From the NCBI RefSeq assembly GCF_900106665.1, contig NZ_FNNA01000004.1, positions 124,001 through 188,000 of the forward strand: a DNA stretch of 64,000 nucleotides, written 5' to 3'. Source of the stretch: Paracoccus sanguinis. Its GTDB lineage: Bacteria > Pseudomonadota > Alphaproteobacteria > Rhodobacterales > Rhodobacteraceae. Position 1 is the first letter of the stretch. Every line of letters begins with the position of its first letter. Below are positions 9,463-17,797 of the stretch, in pieces. Both the position numbers and the translations under genes were made by a program. The notes beneath the pieces are model-generated. The model did not search any database. It was not told the DNA's origin and saw only the letters and a list, made by a program, of their open reading frames with translations.

Positions 9463-9560
9463 CACGGCTCACGGCTCACGGCTCACGGCTCACGGCTCAC
9501 GGCTCACGGCTCACGGCTCACGGCTCACGGCTCATGGCTCATGGCTCATGGCTCATGGCT
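9463..9560 (+). repeat. Tandem 7-bp repeat, 14 units
   Basis: Ten exact copies of cacggct (9463-9532) followed by four of catggct (9533-9560), then a decayed unit. It lies in the 316-bp gap between the convergent immunity gene (stop 9257) and flavoprotein gene (stop 9574); the remainder of that gap shows no gene. The unit length is not a multiple of three, so its translation cycles through all frames and it is not coding. Confidence 0.95.
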
Positions 9561-9573
9561 TACGGCGCCGCCC

Positions 9574-11265
9574 TCACCCCGCCGCCACGTCCGGCACCGG
9601 GTCCGCGAGCCGCGCCAGGGACCGCGGCAGGCGGGGCCGGAAATCCTCCCACCAGATGCGGCCGCGGCGGCGTCGGGAGGTCTCGAGCGCCTCGCGCAGA
9701 ACCGCGCCGCCGATCCGGGTGCCGATGTCGCAGGCGGCGGTGATCCCTTGCACGAAGGGTCGGTCGTGCATGAGGTACGGAATCGCCCCCATGTAAACCC
9801 GCGCGTCATAAGCGGGGGCGCCGAGCAGGCGGTAATCCTCGTCCACGTCCAGCACGTCGACGCCGGCGGCCAGCAGGGATTCGCGCAGCGTCGGGAAGGG
9901 CAGGTCGTCGGCCTCGAGCGGCTTCTGGCCGCGGGCGTCCACGAACACCTCGAACGTCAGCGGGCCGGCGGCGGTGTCGAGCGTGGTGCCCTCGTCGGAC
10001 TGCTGCATCGTCCAGTCGCTGCCGATTGCGCGGATCGACAAGAGCCCCGCGTCGTGCAGCGCGAGAAGCCGGCGGATCGATTCCGGCGGGACGGCGGCAT
10101 AGTTGTCCACGAAAACGGGCTTCAGCGACGCCTCGAACCGGGCGCGGTCGCGGTCGGACATCTGCTCGACCAGCCCCTCAACGGGCTCGTGCATCCGCAG
10201 GATCGCGTAGCGCCACGGGACCGTGCGGCGGGCGTCGTGGTTGGCCTCGGCCTCGGCGAGGTTGCGGCGGGCCCAGTCGAACGGCTCGCTCTGCTTGCGG
10301 GCGCGGAAATACCGTGCGGCAAAGTCGTCCACGGTGGCATTCGTCAGGTCCAGCGCCGCGGCGTAGCCCGGGTCGGCCAGTTCCAGCTCGGCCCGGAACA
10401 GGTCGAACGCCGAGTCGAGCAGGTGGTCGCTGCCCGCCAGCCCCGCCAGCGTGGCGGGGGTCATGACCCTGAGCGGCTCGTAGGGGATCGGGCAGTAGAA
10501 ATCCGCCTCGGGCAGAAGCCCGGCCCGCGACATCATCGTGATCGACAGGGCGGGGTTGGCGCCCGGATCGCTCGGCTCGAAGCGCAGGGCCTCGCCGCGG
10601 CCCTGCACGAAGCGGCCGTGCTGGGTGGCGATCGCCATCGTCGCGTCGATGGCGCTGAGCGAGGTGCCGAGGATGCCGACCCGGCAGGCCGGGATATGCG
10701 TGTCGAGCAGCCCCGACCACGGGCTCGGGAAATAGCGCCGGGTCTCGTCGTCGTCGGGGAAGAGGTGGCCGGTGGCGAGGATGACCTTGTCGAAGGGATC
10801 CTCGACCTCGCCCCGGTCGGTGACGATCTGCAACCGCCCGTCGGCGCGGGGGCGGATGTCGGTGACCTCGGTGCGCTCGCGCAGCTCGACCTTGTGGCCG
10901 AGCGCCTCGGCCTGGTGGACCAGCTCGTTGAACTCGTCGCGGTAATAGCGGCCCAGCATGAGGCGCGGGGTGAAGTCGCGGTCGTCGATGTCGTGCGGGT
11001 CGATGCCGTGGCTGCGCAGCAGCGCGTGGGTCTGGGCGCGCAGCCAGTCGAGATAGCTGCGGGTGACCGGCGGGATCTCGATGCTGGCGATGTTGGCCAG
11101 CATCACCGCGCTGGCGGTGTCGTCCGAATAGGGCATCCCCACGCCCGCGTCCGCGCCCTTCTCGAACAGCCAGATGGTGACGGCCTCGGCGCTGCGGACC
11201 GTGGCCAGCGCCTTGAAGGCGTAAACGCCGGTCGGGCCGGTGCCGACGAGGGCGATGTTGATCAT
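9574..11265 (-). CDS. FAD/NAD(P)-binding protein (NAD_binding_9-type flavoprotein)
   Basis: 563 residues from the ATG at 11265. The N-terminal Rossmann fold IALVGTGPTGVYAFKAL is followed by a GVGMPYSDD segment typical of the family annotated as FAD-NAD(P)-binding (HI0933/SidA-like superfamily). A second nucleotide-binding stretch, CRVGILGTSLSAIDATMAI, lies near residue 200, and VILATGH precedes it. No partner reductase lies nearby, so the substrate is unknown; hydroxylation of an amine or a siderophore-type precursor would fit the superfamily. It is transcribed away from the AlgX-like gene. Confidence 0.7.
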   Translation of the reverse strand: MINIALVGTGPTGVYAFKALATVRSAEAVTIWLFEKGADAGVGMPYSDDTASAVMLANIASIEIPPVTRSYLDWLRAQTHALLRSHGIDPHDIDDRDFTPRLMLGRYYRDEFNELVHQAEALGHKVELRERTEVTDIRPRADGRLQIVTDRGEVEDPFDKVILATGHLFPDDDETRRYFPSPWSGLLDTHIPACRVGILGTSLSAIDATMAIATQHGRFVQGRGEALRFEPSDPGANPALSITMMSRAGLLPEADFYCPIPYEPLRVMTPATLAGLAGSDHLLDSAFDLFRAELELADPGYAAALDLTNATVDDFAARYFRARKQSEPFDWARRNLAEAEANHDARRTVPWRYAILRMHEPVEGLVEQMSDRDRARFEASLKPVFVDNYAAVPPESIRRLLALHDAGLLSIRAIGSDWTMQQSDEGTTLDTAAGPLTFEVFVDARGQKPLEADDLPFPTLRESLLAAGVDVLDVDEDYRLLGAPAYDARVYMGAIPYLMHDRPFVQGITAACDIGTRIGGAVLREALETSRRRRGRIWWEDFRPRLPRSLARLADPVPDVAAG

Positions 11266-11560
11266 CCGACGCGCCTTTCATCGTCTCTGCTCAGGAGCGG
11301 TGAACGCGCCGGGGCGGCCAACGGACGCCTGGGGCGGCAAATGTTAGCCTGCGTCATGTCGCCACGGTGGGGGTGGGCGCGGCGGGCACGACGCGCGGTG
11401 CCGAAGGCAGAGCCCGTAACGGTGCCACGGCGCGGCAGGCCGTGTATGTGTCAGCTTCCTGGCGAATCACGGCGCCGCTCGGGAGGATCTTGCCGCGCTT
11501 GCGGCGGTGCCGACGCCGCTGATCGATACGTTTGCCGTTGAGAGAGGACAGAGCGCGACG

Positions 11561-12931
11561 ATGGGCAAGCCTGGCGAGGTCGAGAACGACGTCCTGTTCG
11601 GCGAGGACGGCTGGCTGTACCTCTGGCAGGGCGGGCAGGCGCAGTTCGACTTTCTGACGGGGGCCCGCGCGCCCGCCTCGTCGTCCGTCCAGAACTTTGC
11701 CGCCAACCTCGCCGCACGCCGCGCGATCTGCGACGCGCGGGGCCTGTCGTATGTGCACGTGGTCTATCCCTCGAAGCCGGTCGTGATGACCGGCTTCCTG
11801 CCGGAGGGGCTGCGCGCCACGGTGCAGAGCCTGTTCCAGCGCCATTACGCCCCCGGCCTCGGCCCCGACGCCGTGGCCCCGCTCTACCCGCGTGAGACCT
11901 TGATCGAGGCCAGCCGCTCCACCCAGGTGTTCAGCCGTCACGACACCCACATGACGGCGGTGGGCAACGCGGTCGTCGCGCAGGAGATCCTGCGGGCCCT
12001 CGGCCATGATCACGATCCCCAAGCCTGCATGGACGCGGAAATCCGCCCCCGGCGTGGTGACCTGGCCGACATGGCGGGCATCCGCACCCGATTGCCGGAA
12101 ACGTTCCTGATCGACAGCCGCCGCAGCATTCAGATCCTGGACAACCGGCCCTTCCTGCCCAGCAACACCGACAACGTTGCCATTGCTCACAATCCCCGTT
12201 CGGCCAGCGCGCGGCGACTTCTGGCCTTGGGCGACAGCTTCCTGCGGGACAACCTCCCCACGCTTGCGACCTTTTATCGCGACATCCTTTATGTGCGGTC
12301 GGACCTGTTCCAGCCCGAGTTGCTGGATCTGTTCGGCCCCGACGATGTGGTGACCGCGAATGCCGAGCGTTACCTCGCGCGCGTCCGCCCCGATGCCGAG
12401 GCCGAGAGCGTGGTGATGCGGGGCTATGGCCGCGAGGACTACCGCCCCGCGGCGCCCTTCGTGACGGCATTGCGCGCTCAAATTTCGGCGCGGGCCTATC
12501 CGGCGGTCTATCGGGGATGGGCGGAACGGATGGCGGCTCGGACCTTCGACCGTCTGGGGGTCGCTGAGGTCGTCGCCCAGCTGAGCGACGTTCCGGGTGC
12601 GCCCGGCTGGCTCGAGGCGACCGGAAACGATCCGCGCCTCGTCTTTCCCGACGCGGCGATGGAAGCGGGTCGGGACTATGAGTTGCGGATCGTGATGGAG
12701 AGTACGGTCGAGGCGGTGGCGCAGCTCTTCTGGGGATGGTCCGGGACGCCGGACGAGGCGTTCCACGAACAGTACTCGATCCGCACGCCGGTCGGGGTCG
12801 GTCTGAATGACATGGTTTTCCCCCTCAAGGCGGAGGGCCGGGGACGGCGACTGCGCTTCGACCCGCTGAACGCGCCCGGGCGGGTGCGCCTCGTGACGAT
12901 GGAGTTAAGCGCCGTCCCCTCATCGGCGTAA
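11561..12931 (+). CDS. AlgX/AlgJ-like SGNH-fold protein (probable O-acetyltransferase-type)
   Basis: 456 residues from the ATG at 11561 (AGGA 12 nt upstream). A GTG at 11507 in the same frame would add 18 residues. Family hallmarks: FGEDGWLYLWQGG near the N-terminus, a lone DTHMTAVGNAVVAQEI block (the conserved D-T-H-x-T of AlgX/AlgJ SGNH domains), and a later ALGDSFLRDNLP (GDS-type nucleophile block). These proteins acetylate extracellular polysaccharides. No signal peptide is visible and no polysaccharide synthesis genes adjoin it, so it may act in capsule-related modification encoded elsewhere. The C-terminal 100 residues resemble a carbohydrate-binding beta domain, but I cannot name it. 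Confidence 0.65.
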   Translation: MGKPGEVENDVLFGEDGWLYLWQGGQAQFDFLTGARAPASSSVQNFAANLAARRAICDARGLSYVHVVYPSKPVVMTGFLPEGLRATVQSLFQRHYAPGLGPDAVAPLYPRETLIEASRSTQVFSRHDTHMTAVGNAVVAQEILRALGHDHDPQACMDAEIRPRRGDLADMAGIRTRLPETFLIDSRRSIQILDNRPFLPSNTDNVAIAHNPRSASARRLLALGDSFLRDNLPTLATFYRDILYVRSDLFQPELLDLFGPDDVVTANAERYLARVRPDAEAESVVMRGYGREDYRPAAPFVTALRAQISARAYPAVYRGWAERMAARTFDRLGVAEVVAQLSDVPGAPGWLEATGNDPRLVFPDAAMEAGRDYELRIVMESTVEAVAQLFWGWSGTPDEAFHEQYSIRTPVGVGLNDMVFPLKAEGRGRRLRFDPLNAPGRVRLVTMELSAVPSSA

Positions 12932-13029
12932 GCGGGGGTGCGCTAGGTGCAGGGTGGCCGTGACGTGGGCAGGGCACCGGGCAGGCCGGGCCTGCGGCGC
13001 ATCATATGGAGTAGGGGCAGCGCGAAGGG

Positions 13030-13953
13030 CTATGCGGGATCGTGGGGCAGGATGGCGCGAATGTAGTCCGTGAGCTCGCCCGAATCGAACCAGAGCGCGC
13101 CGAGCGCGTCGTCGAGCGCGGCGCTCAGCCGGCGGTAGTGCGCCAGCGCCTCGTCGTAGCGCGACACCGCGAGCAAGCCCTTCCCGGCGCCGTGGCCGGC
13201 GTCCAGCCCGGTATCCTTGCCCAGCAGCTCGGCCGAGCCGGCCACGTCGCGCAGGTCGTCGAGGGACTGGAAGGCGCGGCCCAGGATCCAGCTCAGCACC
13301 ACCAGCGCCTCGGTCCGCTCGGCGCCGTGGCCCTGCAGCGCGGCGATGATGCGGAACCCGGCGGCGAACAGCGCGCCGGTCTTGAGATCCTGCTCGCGCG
13401 TCACCGAGTGCAGGGTCTTCGGCGCGTGCAGGTCCATGTCCTGCCCGGCGCAGAGCCCCGCGGGGCCCACGCATTCGGCCAGGATCGCCACGGTGCGCGC
13501 CCGCACCTCGCCCTCCGGCCCCGGGGTCACGGCCAGCAGGCGGAACGCCTCGGACACCAGAGCGATGCCGGCGAGGATCGCCCGGCTCTCGCCGTGCGCC
13601 ACGTGGGTCGTGGGCCGGCCACGGCGCAGCGTGGCGCCGTCCATCGCCGGCAGGTCGTCGATGATCAGCGACGCGGCGTGGATCAGCTCGAGCGCCACGG
13701 CCGCGTCGGTCACCGCCCGCGTCACCCCGCCGGTGCGCGCGGCCACCAGCAGCATCAGCGTGCCGCGGAACCGCTTGCCGGGGGCCATCACCGCCTCGGC
13801 CATGGCGGTGCCGAGGTCGGGGGCGCGGGCCGAGAAGCCGGCGCAGATCCCGGCAAGCTGGTCCCCGATCCGCGCGCGATACGCGGCGGCGCCCTGGGGG
13901 AGGCGGCGGCCGGGGTCGAGACCGCCGATGGTGGGTTGAATAAACTCTCTCAT
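13030..13953 (-). CDS. crtE: Geranylgeranyl diphosphate synthase
   Basis: 307 residues. I chose the ATG at 13953 (MREFIQP) over an in-frame TTG at 13974. It condenses isopentenyl diphosphate to the C20 precursor for carotenoids. Both Asp-rich motifs are present: IIDDLPAMDGATLRRGRPTTH (first, about residues 90-110, with the D-D-x4-D spacing of bacterial enzymes) and FQSLDDLRD (second). GKRFRG near residue 60 binds the diphosphate. It lies opposite and apart from the main crt operon, with a TspO-like gene divergent from it (92 bp between starts), instead of following crtB as in the classic Paracoccus cluster. Confidence 0.9.
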   Translation of the reverse strand: MREFIQPTIGGLDPGRRLPQGAAAYRARIGDQLAGICAGFSARAPDLGTAMAEAVMAPGKRFRGTLMLLVAARTGGVTRAVTDAAVALELIHAASLIIDDLPAMDGATLRRGRPTTHVAHGESRAILAGIALVSEAFRLLAVTPGPEGEVRARTVAILAECVGPAGLCAGQDMDLHAPKTLHSVTREQDLKTGALFAAGFRIIAALQGHGAERTEALVVLSWILGRAFQSLDDLRDVAGSAELLGKDTGLDAGHGAGKGLLAVSRYDEALAHYRRLSAALDDALGALWFDSGELTDYIRAILPHDPA

Positions 13954-14045
13954 CCTGCACAGGATATGTGGCAAATCCGGCCGCGGAAAGTCCCCCTCGA
14001 CGGGCCGCGTCCGCCCTGTCCCGCCCCCGCTGACCGGAGCGCCCC

Positions 14046-14738
14046 TTGGCCCTGCTCGTCCTGATCCTCGCCGTCCTCTTCGCGCTCTCGCCGCTGGCGA
14101 GCGACGGCTTCAACGGGTTCACGCCCGCGCAATTCCCGGTGGTGAACGAGGACTGGCCGATCCAGCCGGCGGGCTGGGCCTTCTCGATCTGGGGGGTAAT
14201 CTATCTGTGGCTGATCGCCGGCTGCGTCGTCGGGGTGTGGCGGGCGCGGCACGCGCCGGACTGGGCGGCGATGCGCCCGGCGCTGGCGCTCAGCCTCGGG
14301 GTGGGGGTGTTCTGGATCGCCGCCGCCAACCGGTCGCCGCCGCTGGCCACGGCGATGATCGTGGTCATGGCCGGCGCGGCCGTGGCGGCGCTGTGGCGCA
14401 CGGGGCGGACCGATGCCGTCTGGCAGCGCGCGCCTGTCGGGTTTTACGCGGGCTGGCTGACCGCGGCGACCGGGGTGGCGATCGGGGTGCTGCTGGGGGG
14501 CTACGGCGTCCTGTCGCCGCAGGCCGCCGCGCTCGTGATGCTGCCGCTGATCCTGATCGCGGCGCTGATCGTGCAGCGCCGGCGGCCCGATGCGCTCACC
14601 TATCCGCTGGCGGTGGGCTGGGCGCTGGTGGGTATCGCCGCGGACAACCTGCGCGGGGGCTCGACCCCCGTGGCGCTGCTGGCGCTGGCGGGGATTGCGG
14701 TTCTGGTCGGGGCGGCGCTGCGGCGGCGGGGGGGCTAG
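14046..14738 (+). CDS. TspO/MBR-related tryptophan-rich membrane protein
   Basis: 230 residues with about six hydrophobic helices. It contains PIQPAGWAFSIWGVIYLWL, a Trp-rich loop and helix typical of proteins annotated as tryptophan-rich sensory protein. In photosynthetic alphaproteobacteria, TspO tunes pigment (carotenoid and bacteriochlorophyll) gene expression in response to oxygen, which suits its place between crtE and the crt operon. It is longer than classical TspO (about 160 residues), so this is a distant subgroup. Confidence 0.6.
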   Translation: MALLVLILAVLFALSPLASDGFNGFTPAQFPVVNEDWPIQPAGWAFSIWGVIYLWLIAGCVVGVWRARHAPDWAAMRPALALSLGVGVFWIAAANRSPPLATAMIVVMAGAAVAALWRTGRTDAVWQRAPVGFYAGWLTAATGVAIGVLLGGYGVLSPQAAALVMLPLILIAALIVQRRRPDALTYPLAVGWALVGIAADNLRGGSTPVALLALAGIAVLVGAALRRRGG

Positions 14739-14750
14739 GGGATGGGCGGG

Positions 14751-15413
14751 TCACCACGGCACCGGCTCGCCCCGCCAGTCGAAGAACCCGCCGGTGTCGG
14801 CGGGGCGCAACCCGTCGATGACCGACAGGAGCGCCGCGGCCGACCGCGCCGCGGGCATCGCCGGGTTGCGGCCGCGCCAGGGCCGGGTCAGCGCCGTGTC
14901 CACGGTGCCCGGATGCAGCGCCACGACGATCGCCGCGGGGCGGGTGCGGGCGATCTCGATCGCGGCGGTGCGCAGGATCTGGTTCTGCGCGGCCTTGGCG
15001 GCGCGATAGGCGATCCAGCCGCCCAGCCGGTTGTCGCCGATCGACCCCAGCCGCGCCGAGAGCGAGGCGAAGACCGCCCGCCCCGCGACCGGCATGAGCG
15101 GGGTGAAATGCTTCAGCGCCAGCGCCACCCCGGTCGCGTTCAGCGCGAACTGCGCGGCCATCACGGCCGGATCGAGGGCGGCGATGGTCTTCTCCGGCGC
15201 CGCGCCGTTGAGGCTGAGCGCGCCGGTGGCGTTCAGGATCAGCTCGAACCGCTGACCGGCGAGGGCGTGCGCGGCGCGCGCGACGCTCGGCTCGTCGGTC
15301 AGGTCCAGCCCCTCGGCGCGGCTGAGCCCGGTCACCCGCGCCCCGCGCGCCGCCAGCGCCCCGGCCAGCGCCGCGCCGATGCCGCCGGTGTGGCCGAGGA
15401 TCAGTGCCTGCAT
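14751..15413 (-). CDS. Short-chain dehydrogenase/reductase (C-factor/CsgA-like)
   Basis: 220 residues. It has a short Rossmann motif LGHTGGIGAALAGAL, a catalytic serine region VFASLSARLGSIGD and the active-site Y-x3-K in AYRAAKAAQNQ. The small size and the missing long N-terminal region match the C-factor-like SDRs. It sits inside the carotenoid region on the opposite strand, with 38 bp between its start and the idi start, so the two share a promoter region. A link to carotenoid metabolism is suggested only by position. Confidence 0.75.
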   Translation of the reverse strand: MQALILGHTGGIGAALAGALAARGARVTGLSRAEGLDLTDEPSVARAAHALAGQRFELILNATGALSLNGAAPEKTIAALDPAVMAAQFALNATGVALALKHFTPLMPVAGRAVFASLSARLGSIGDNRLGGWIAYRAAKAAQNQILRTAAIEIARTRPAAIVVALHPGTVDTALTRPWRGRNPAMPAARSAAALLSVIDGLRPADTGGFFDWRGEPVPW

Positions 15414-15451
15414 CGTCCGGCCCCCCTTCCGCCGCCGCGAGGACCAGTGGA

Positions 15452-16507
15452 ATGACCGACATCGCCGCGCGCAAGTCCGAACATCTGGCCATCGTCGGCA
15501 CGGGCCGGGGGCGGCAGGACGGGCAGCCGACCGGCTTCGACGCCATCCGCTTCCTCCATTGCGCGCTGCCCGAGCTGGATTTCGACGCCATCGACACCGC
15601 GACCACGCTGCTCGGCCGCAGGATCTCCGCCCCGCTGATGGTGTCGGCGATGACCGGCGGCCCGGCCGAGGCCGGCGCGATCAACGCCCGCATCGCTGAG
15701 GCCTGCGGCGCGCTTGGCCTGCCGCTGGCCGTGGGCAGCCAGCGCATCGCGCTGGAGGGGCAGGGGGACGCGGGCCTCGCCGGGCTGCGGGCGCGGGCGG
15801 GGGCGGTGCCGATCCTCGGCAACCTCGGCGCGGTGCAGCTCAACACCGGGCTCGGCCTCGACGACGCCCGGCGCGCCGTGGACATGCTCGAGGCGGATGC
15901 GCTGGTCCTGCACCTCAACCCCCTGCAAGAGGCGATCCAGCCCGGCGGCGACCGGAACTTCGCCGGGCTGCTGGCGCGGATCGAGGCGCTCGCCGCGGCG
16001 CTGCCCGTCCCGCTGGGCGTCAAGGAAGTCGGCGCGGGCCTTTCGCCCGCGGTCGGGCGGCGGCTGATCGAGGCGGGCGTGCGGCTGATCGACGTGGCCG
16101 GCGTCGGCGGCACGAGCTGGGCGCGGGTCGAGGGCGAGCGCGGCGGCGACGATCTGCGCGCGCTGGCGGCGCCGTTCCGGGACTGGGGCATCCCGACCGC
16201 CCGCGCCGTGGCCGGAATGGCGCCGGTGATGCCGAAGGGCGGCACGCTCATCGCCTCGGGCGGGGTGCGGGACGGGCTGGACGTGGCCCGCGCGATCCGG
16301 CTGGGCGCCGGGCTGGCCGGGCAGGCCGCGGGCGCGCTGACCGACGCGCGCGACAGCGCCGAGGCCCTCGCCGCGCATCTGGCCCGCGTCACCGCCCAGC
16401 TGCGCATCGCCATGTTCTGCACCGGCGCGGCCGATCTGGCGGCGCTGGCCCGGGCCCCGCTGCTCGACCCGCCGGGCTGGGTGGAAATCGGGACGGGGGC
16501 GGCATAG
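15452..16507 (+). CDS. fni: Isopentenyl-diphosphate delta-isomerase, type 2 (FMN-dependent)
   Basis: 351 residues from the ATG at 15452 (GAGGA at 15439-15443). It interconverts IPP and DMAPP using reduced FMN. Visible family motifs: RKSEHLAI at the N-terminus, MTGGPAEAGAIN, VGSQRIALEG, LHLNPLQEAIQP-G-GD, GVKEVGAGLS, DVAGVGGTSWARVE and the phosphate-binding ASGGVRDGLD near the C-terminus. It is the first gene of the seven-gene crt operon and supplies the C5 units; crtW starts 34 bp downstream. Confidence 0.9.
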   Translation: MTDIAARKSEHLAIVGTGRGRQDGQPTGFDAIRFLHCALPELDFDAIDTATTLLGRRISAPLMVSAMTGGPAEAGAINARIAEACGALGLPLAVGSQRIALEGQGDAGLAGLRARAGAVPILGNLGAVQLNTGLGLDDARRAVDMLEADALVLHLNPLQEAIQPGGDRNFAGLLARIEALAAALPVPLGVKEVGAGLSPAVGRRLIEAGVRLIDVAGVGGTSWARVEGERGGDDLRALAAPFRDWGIPTARAVAGMAPVMPKGGTLIASGGVRDGLDVARAIRLGAGLAGQAAGALTDARDSAEALAAHLARVTAQLRIAMFCTGAADLAALARAPLLDPPGWVEIGTGAA

Positions 16508-16541
16508 ACTGTTCCCTGTGCGCCATGAAAAGGTCAGCCCC

Positions 16542-17279
16542 ATGAACCCGGCCGCTCGTGCACTCCGCCCGCCCGCCGCCACGCCCGTGAGCGTGGCGCT
16601 CGCCGTGGCGATCGTGGCGGCGTGGCTGGGGCTGCACGTCCATGCGGTGTGGTTTCTCGACGCGCCGGCCCATCCGGTCCGTGCGGCGCTGTGCCTGATC
16701 GGGCTGACCTGGCTGTCGGTGGGGCTGTTCATCGTCGCCCATGACGCCATGCATGGCGCGATCCTGCCCGGCCGCCCGCGCCTCAACGCCGCCATCGGGC
16801 GGCTGGCCCTGACGCTCTATGCCGGGTTTTCCTGGCCCAAGCTGATGCGCCACCACATGGCCCACCACCGCGCGCCGGGGTCGGCCGACGACCCGGATTT
16901 CGGCCACGGCCACCGCGGCATCGTCGCGTGGTACGCCGATTTCGTCCGCACCTATTTCGGCTGGCGCGAGGTCTTCGTGCTCGGCGGAGCGGTGATCCTC
17001 TACGCGCTGATCCTCGGGCCGCGCTGGCCCTATGTCGCCTTCTGGGCGGTGCCGTCGCTCATGGCCTCGGTGCAGCTGTTCGTCTTCGGCACCTTCCTGC
17101 CGCACCGCCTTGAGGCCGGCCCGTTCGCCGACCGCCACAACGCGGCCTCGACACGGCTCGCCGTGCCCTTGTCGCTGCTGACCTGCTATCATTTCGGCGG
17201 CTATCACCACGAGCACCACCTGCATCCGGGCGTGCCGTGGTGGGCGCTGCCCCGGACCCGGACGGGGCCGCGGCGATGA
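16542..17279 (+). CDS. crtW: Beta-carotene 4,4'-ketolase
   Basis: 245 residues; the ATG at 16542 has AAGG eight bases upstream. It is a membrane di-iron enzyme that adds keto groups to beta-ionone rings. The His clusters are all visible: HDAMH (about residue 67), HHMAHH (about 107) and HHEHH near the C-terminus, within four or five hydrophobic helices. Length and spacing match bacterial CrtW, not CrtO. The stop overlaps the crtZ start (ATGA). Confidence 0.92.
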   Translation: MNPAARALRPPAATPVSVALAVAIVAAWLGLHVHAVWFLDAPAHPVRAALCLIGLTWLSVGLFIVAHDAMHGAILPGRPRLNAAIGRLALTLYAGFSWPKLMRHHMAHHRAPGSADDPDFGHGHRGIVAWYADFVRTYFGWREVFVLGGAVILYALILGPRWPYVAFWAVPSLMASVQLFVFGTFLPHRLEAGPFADRHNAASTRLAVPLSLLTCYHFGGYHHEHHLHPGVPWWALPRTRTGPRR

Positions 17280-17797
17280 TGGCGCTGCTGATCGTCGTCG
17301 TTACCGTCGCGGGGATGGAGGCCGTCGCCTACGCCGTCCACCGCTGGGTCATGCACGGCCCGCTGGGCTGGGGCTGGCACAAGTCCCACCACGAGGCCGA
17401 CCACGAGGGCGTGTTCGAGAAGAACGACCTCTATGCCGTGGTGTTCTCGGTCCTCGCCATCGCGCTGTTCGCGCTCGGCAGCCGCTGGTGGCCGCCGCTG
17501 TGGTGGATCGCCGTCGGGATGAGCGTCTATGGCGTGATCTACTTCGTCGTCCATGACGGGCTGGTGCATCAGCGCTGGCCATTCCGGGTGGTGCCGAAGC
17601 GCGGCTATCTGCGCCGGCTCTATCAGGCCCACCGGCTGCACCACGCGGTCGAGGGGCGCGACGACTGCGTGAGCTTCGGGTTCGTCTATGCGCCGCCCGT
17701 CGACGACCTCAAGGCGCGGCTGAGGGCCTCGGACGTGCTGGTGCGGCGACAGTCGGACCACCGGGACGCCTGGCGGCCGGATCGCGGCGAAGCCTGA
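17276..17797 (+). CDS. crtZ: Beta-carotene 3-hydroxylase
   Basis: 173 residues. ATG at 17276 overlaps the crtW stop; an adjacent ATG at 17279 could serve instead. The enzyme hydroxylates C-3 of both rings, and with CrtW gives astaxanthin. The di-iron His motifs are HRWVMH, HKSHHEADHE (H-x2-HH), HDGLVH and HRLHH, in the usual order, with three to four membrane helices. The stop overlaps the crtX start by one base (TGATG). Confidence 0.92.
   Translation: MMALLIVVVTVAGMEAVAYAVHRWVMHGPLGWGWHKSHHEADHEGVFEKNDLYAVVFSVLAIALFALGSRWWPPLWWIAVGMSVYGVIYFVVHDGLVHQRWPFRVVPKRGYLRRLYQAHRLHHAVEGRDDCVSFGFVYAPPVDDLKARLRASDVLVRRQSDHRDAWRPDRGEA

Noticed and set aside
9463..9560. Possible CRISPR array
   Set aside because: Seven-base units without spacers; a simple tandem repeat.
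9400..11541. Long plus-strand frame that begins with the 7-bp repeat
   Set aside because: The repeat reads open in all frames and the rest is antisense to the flavoprotein gene.
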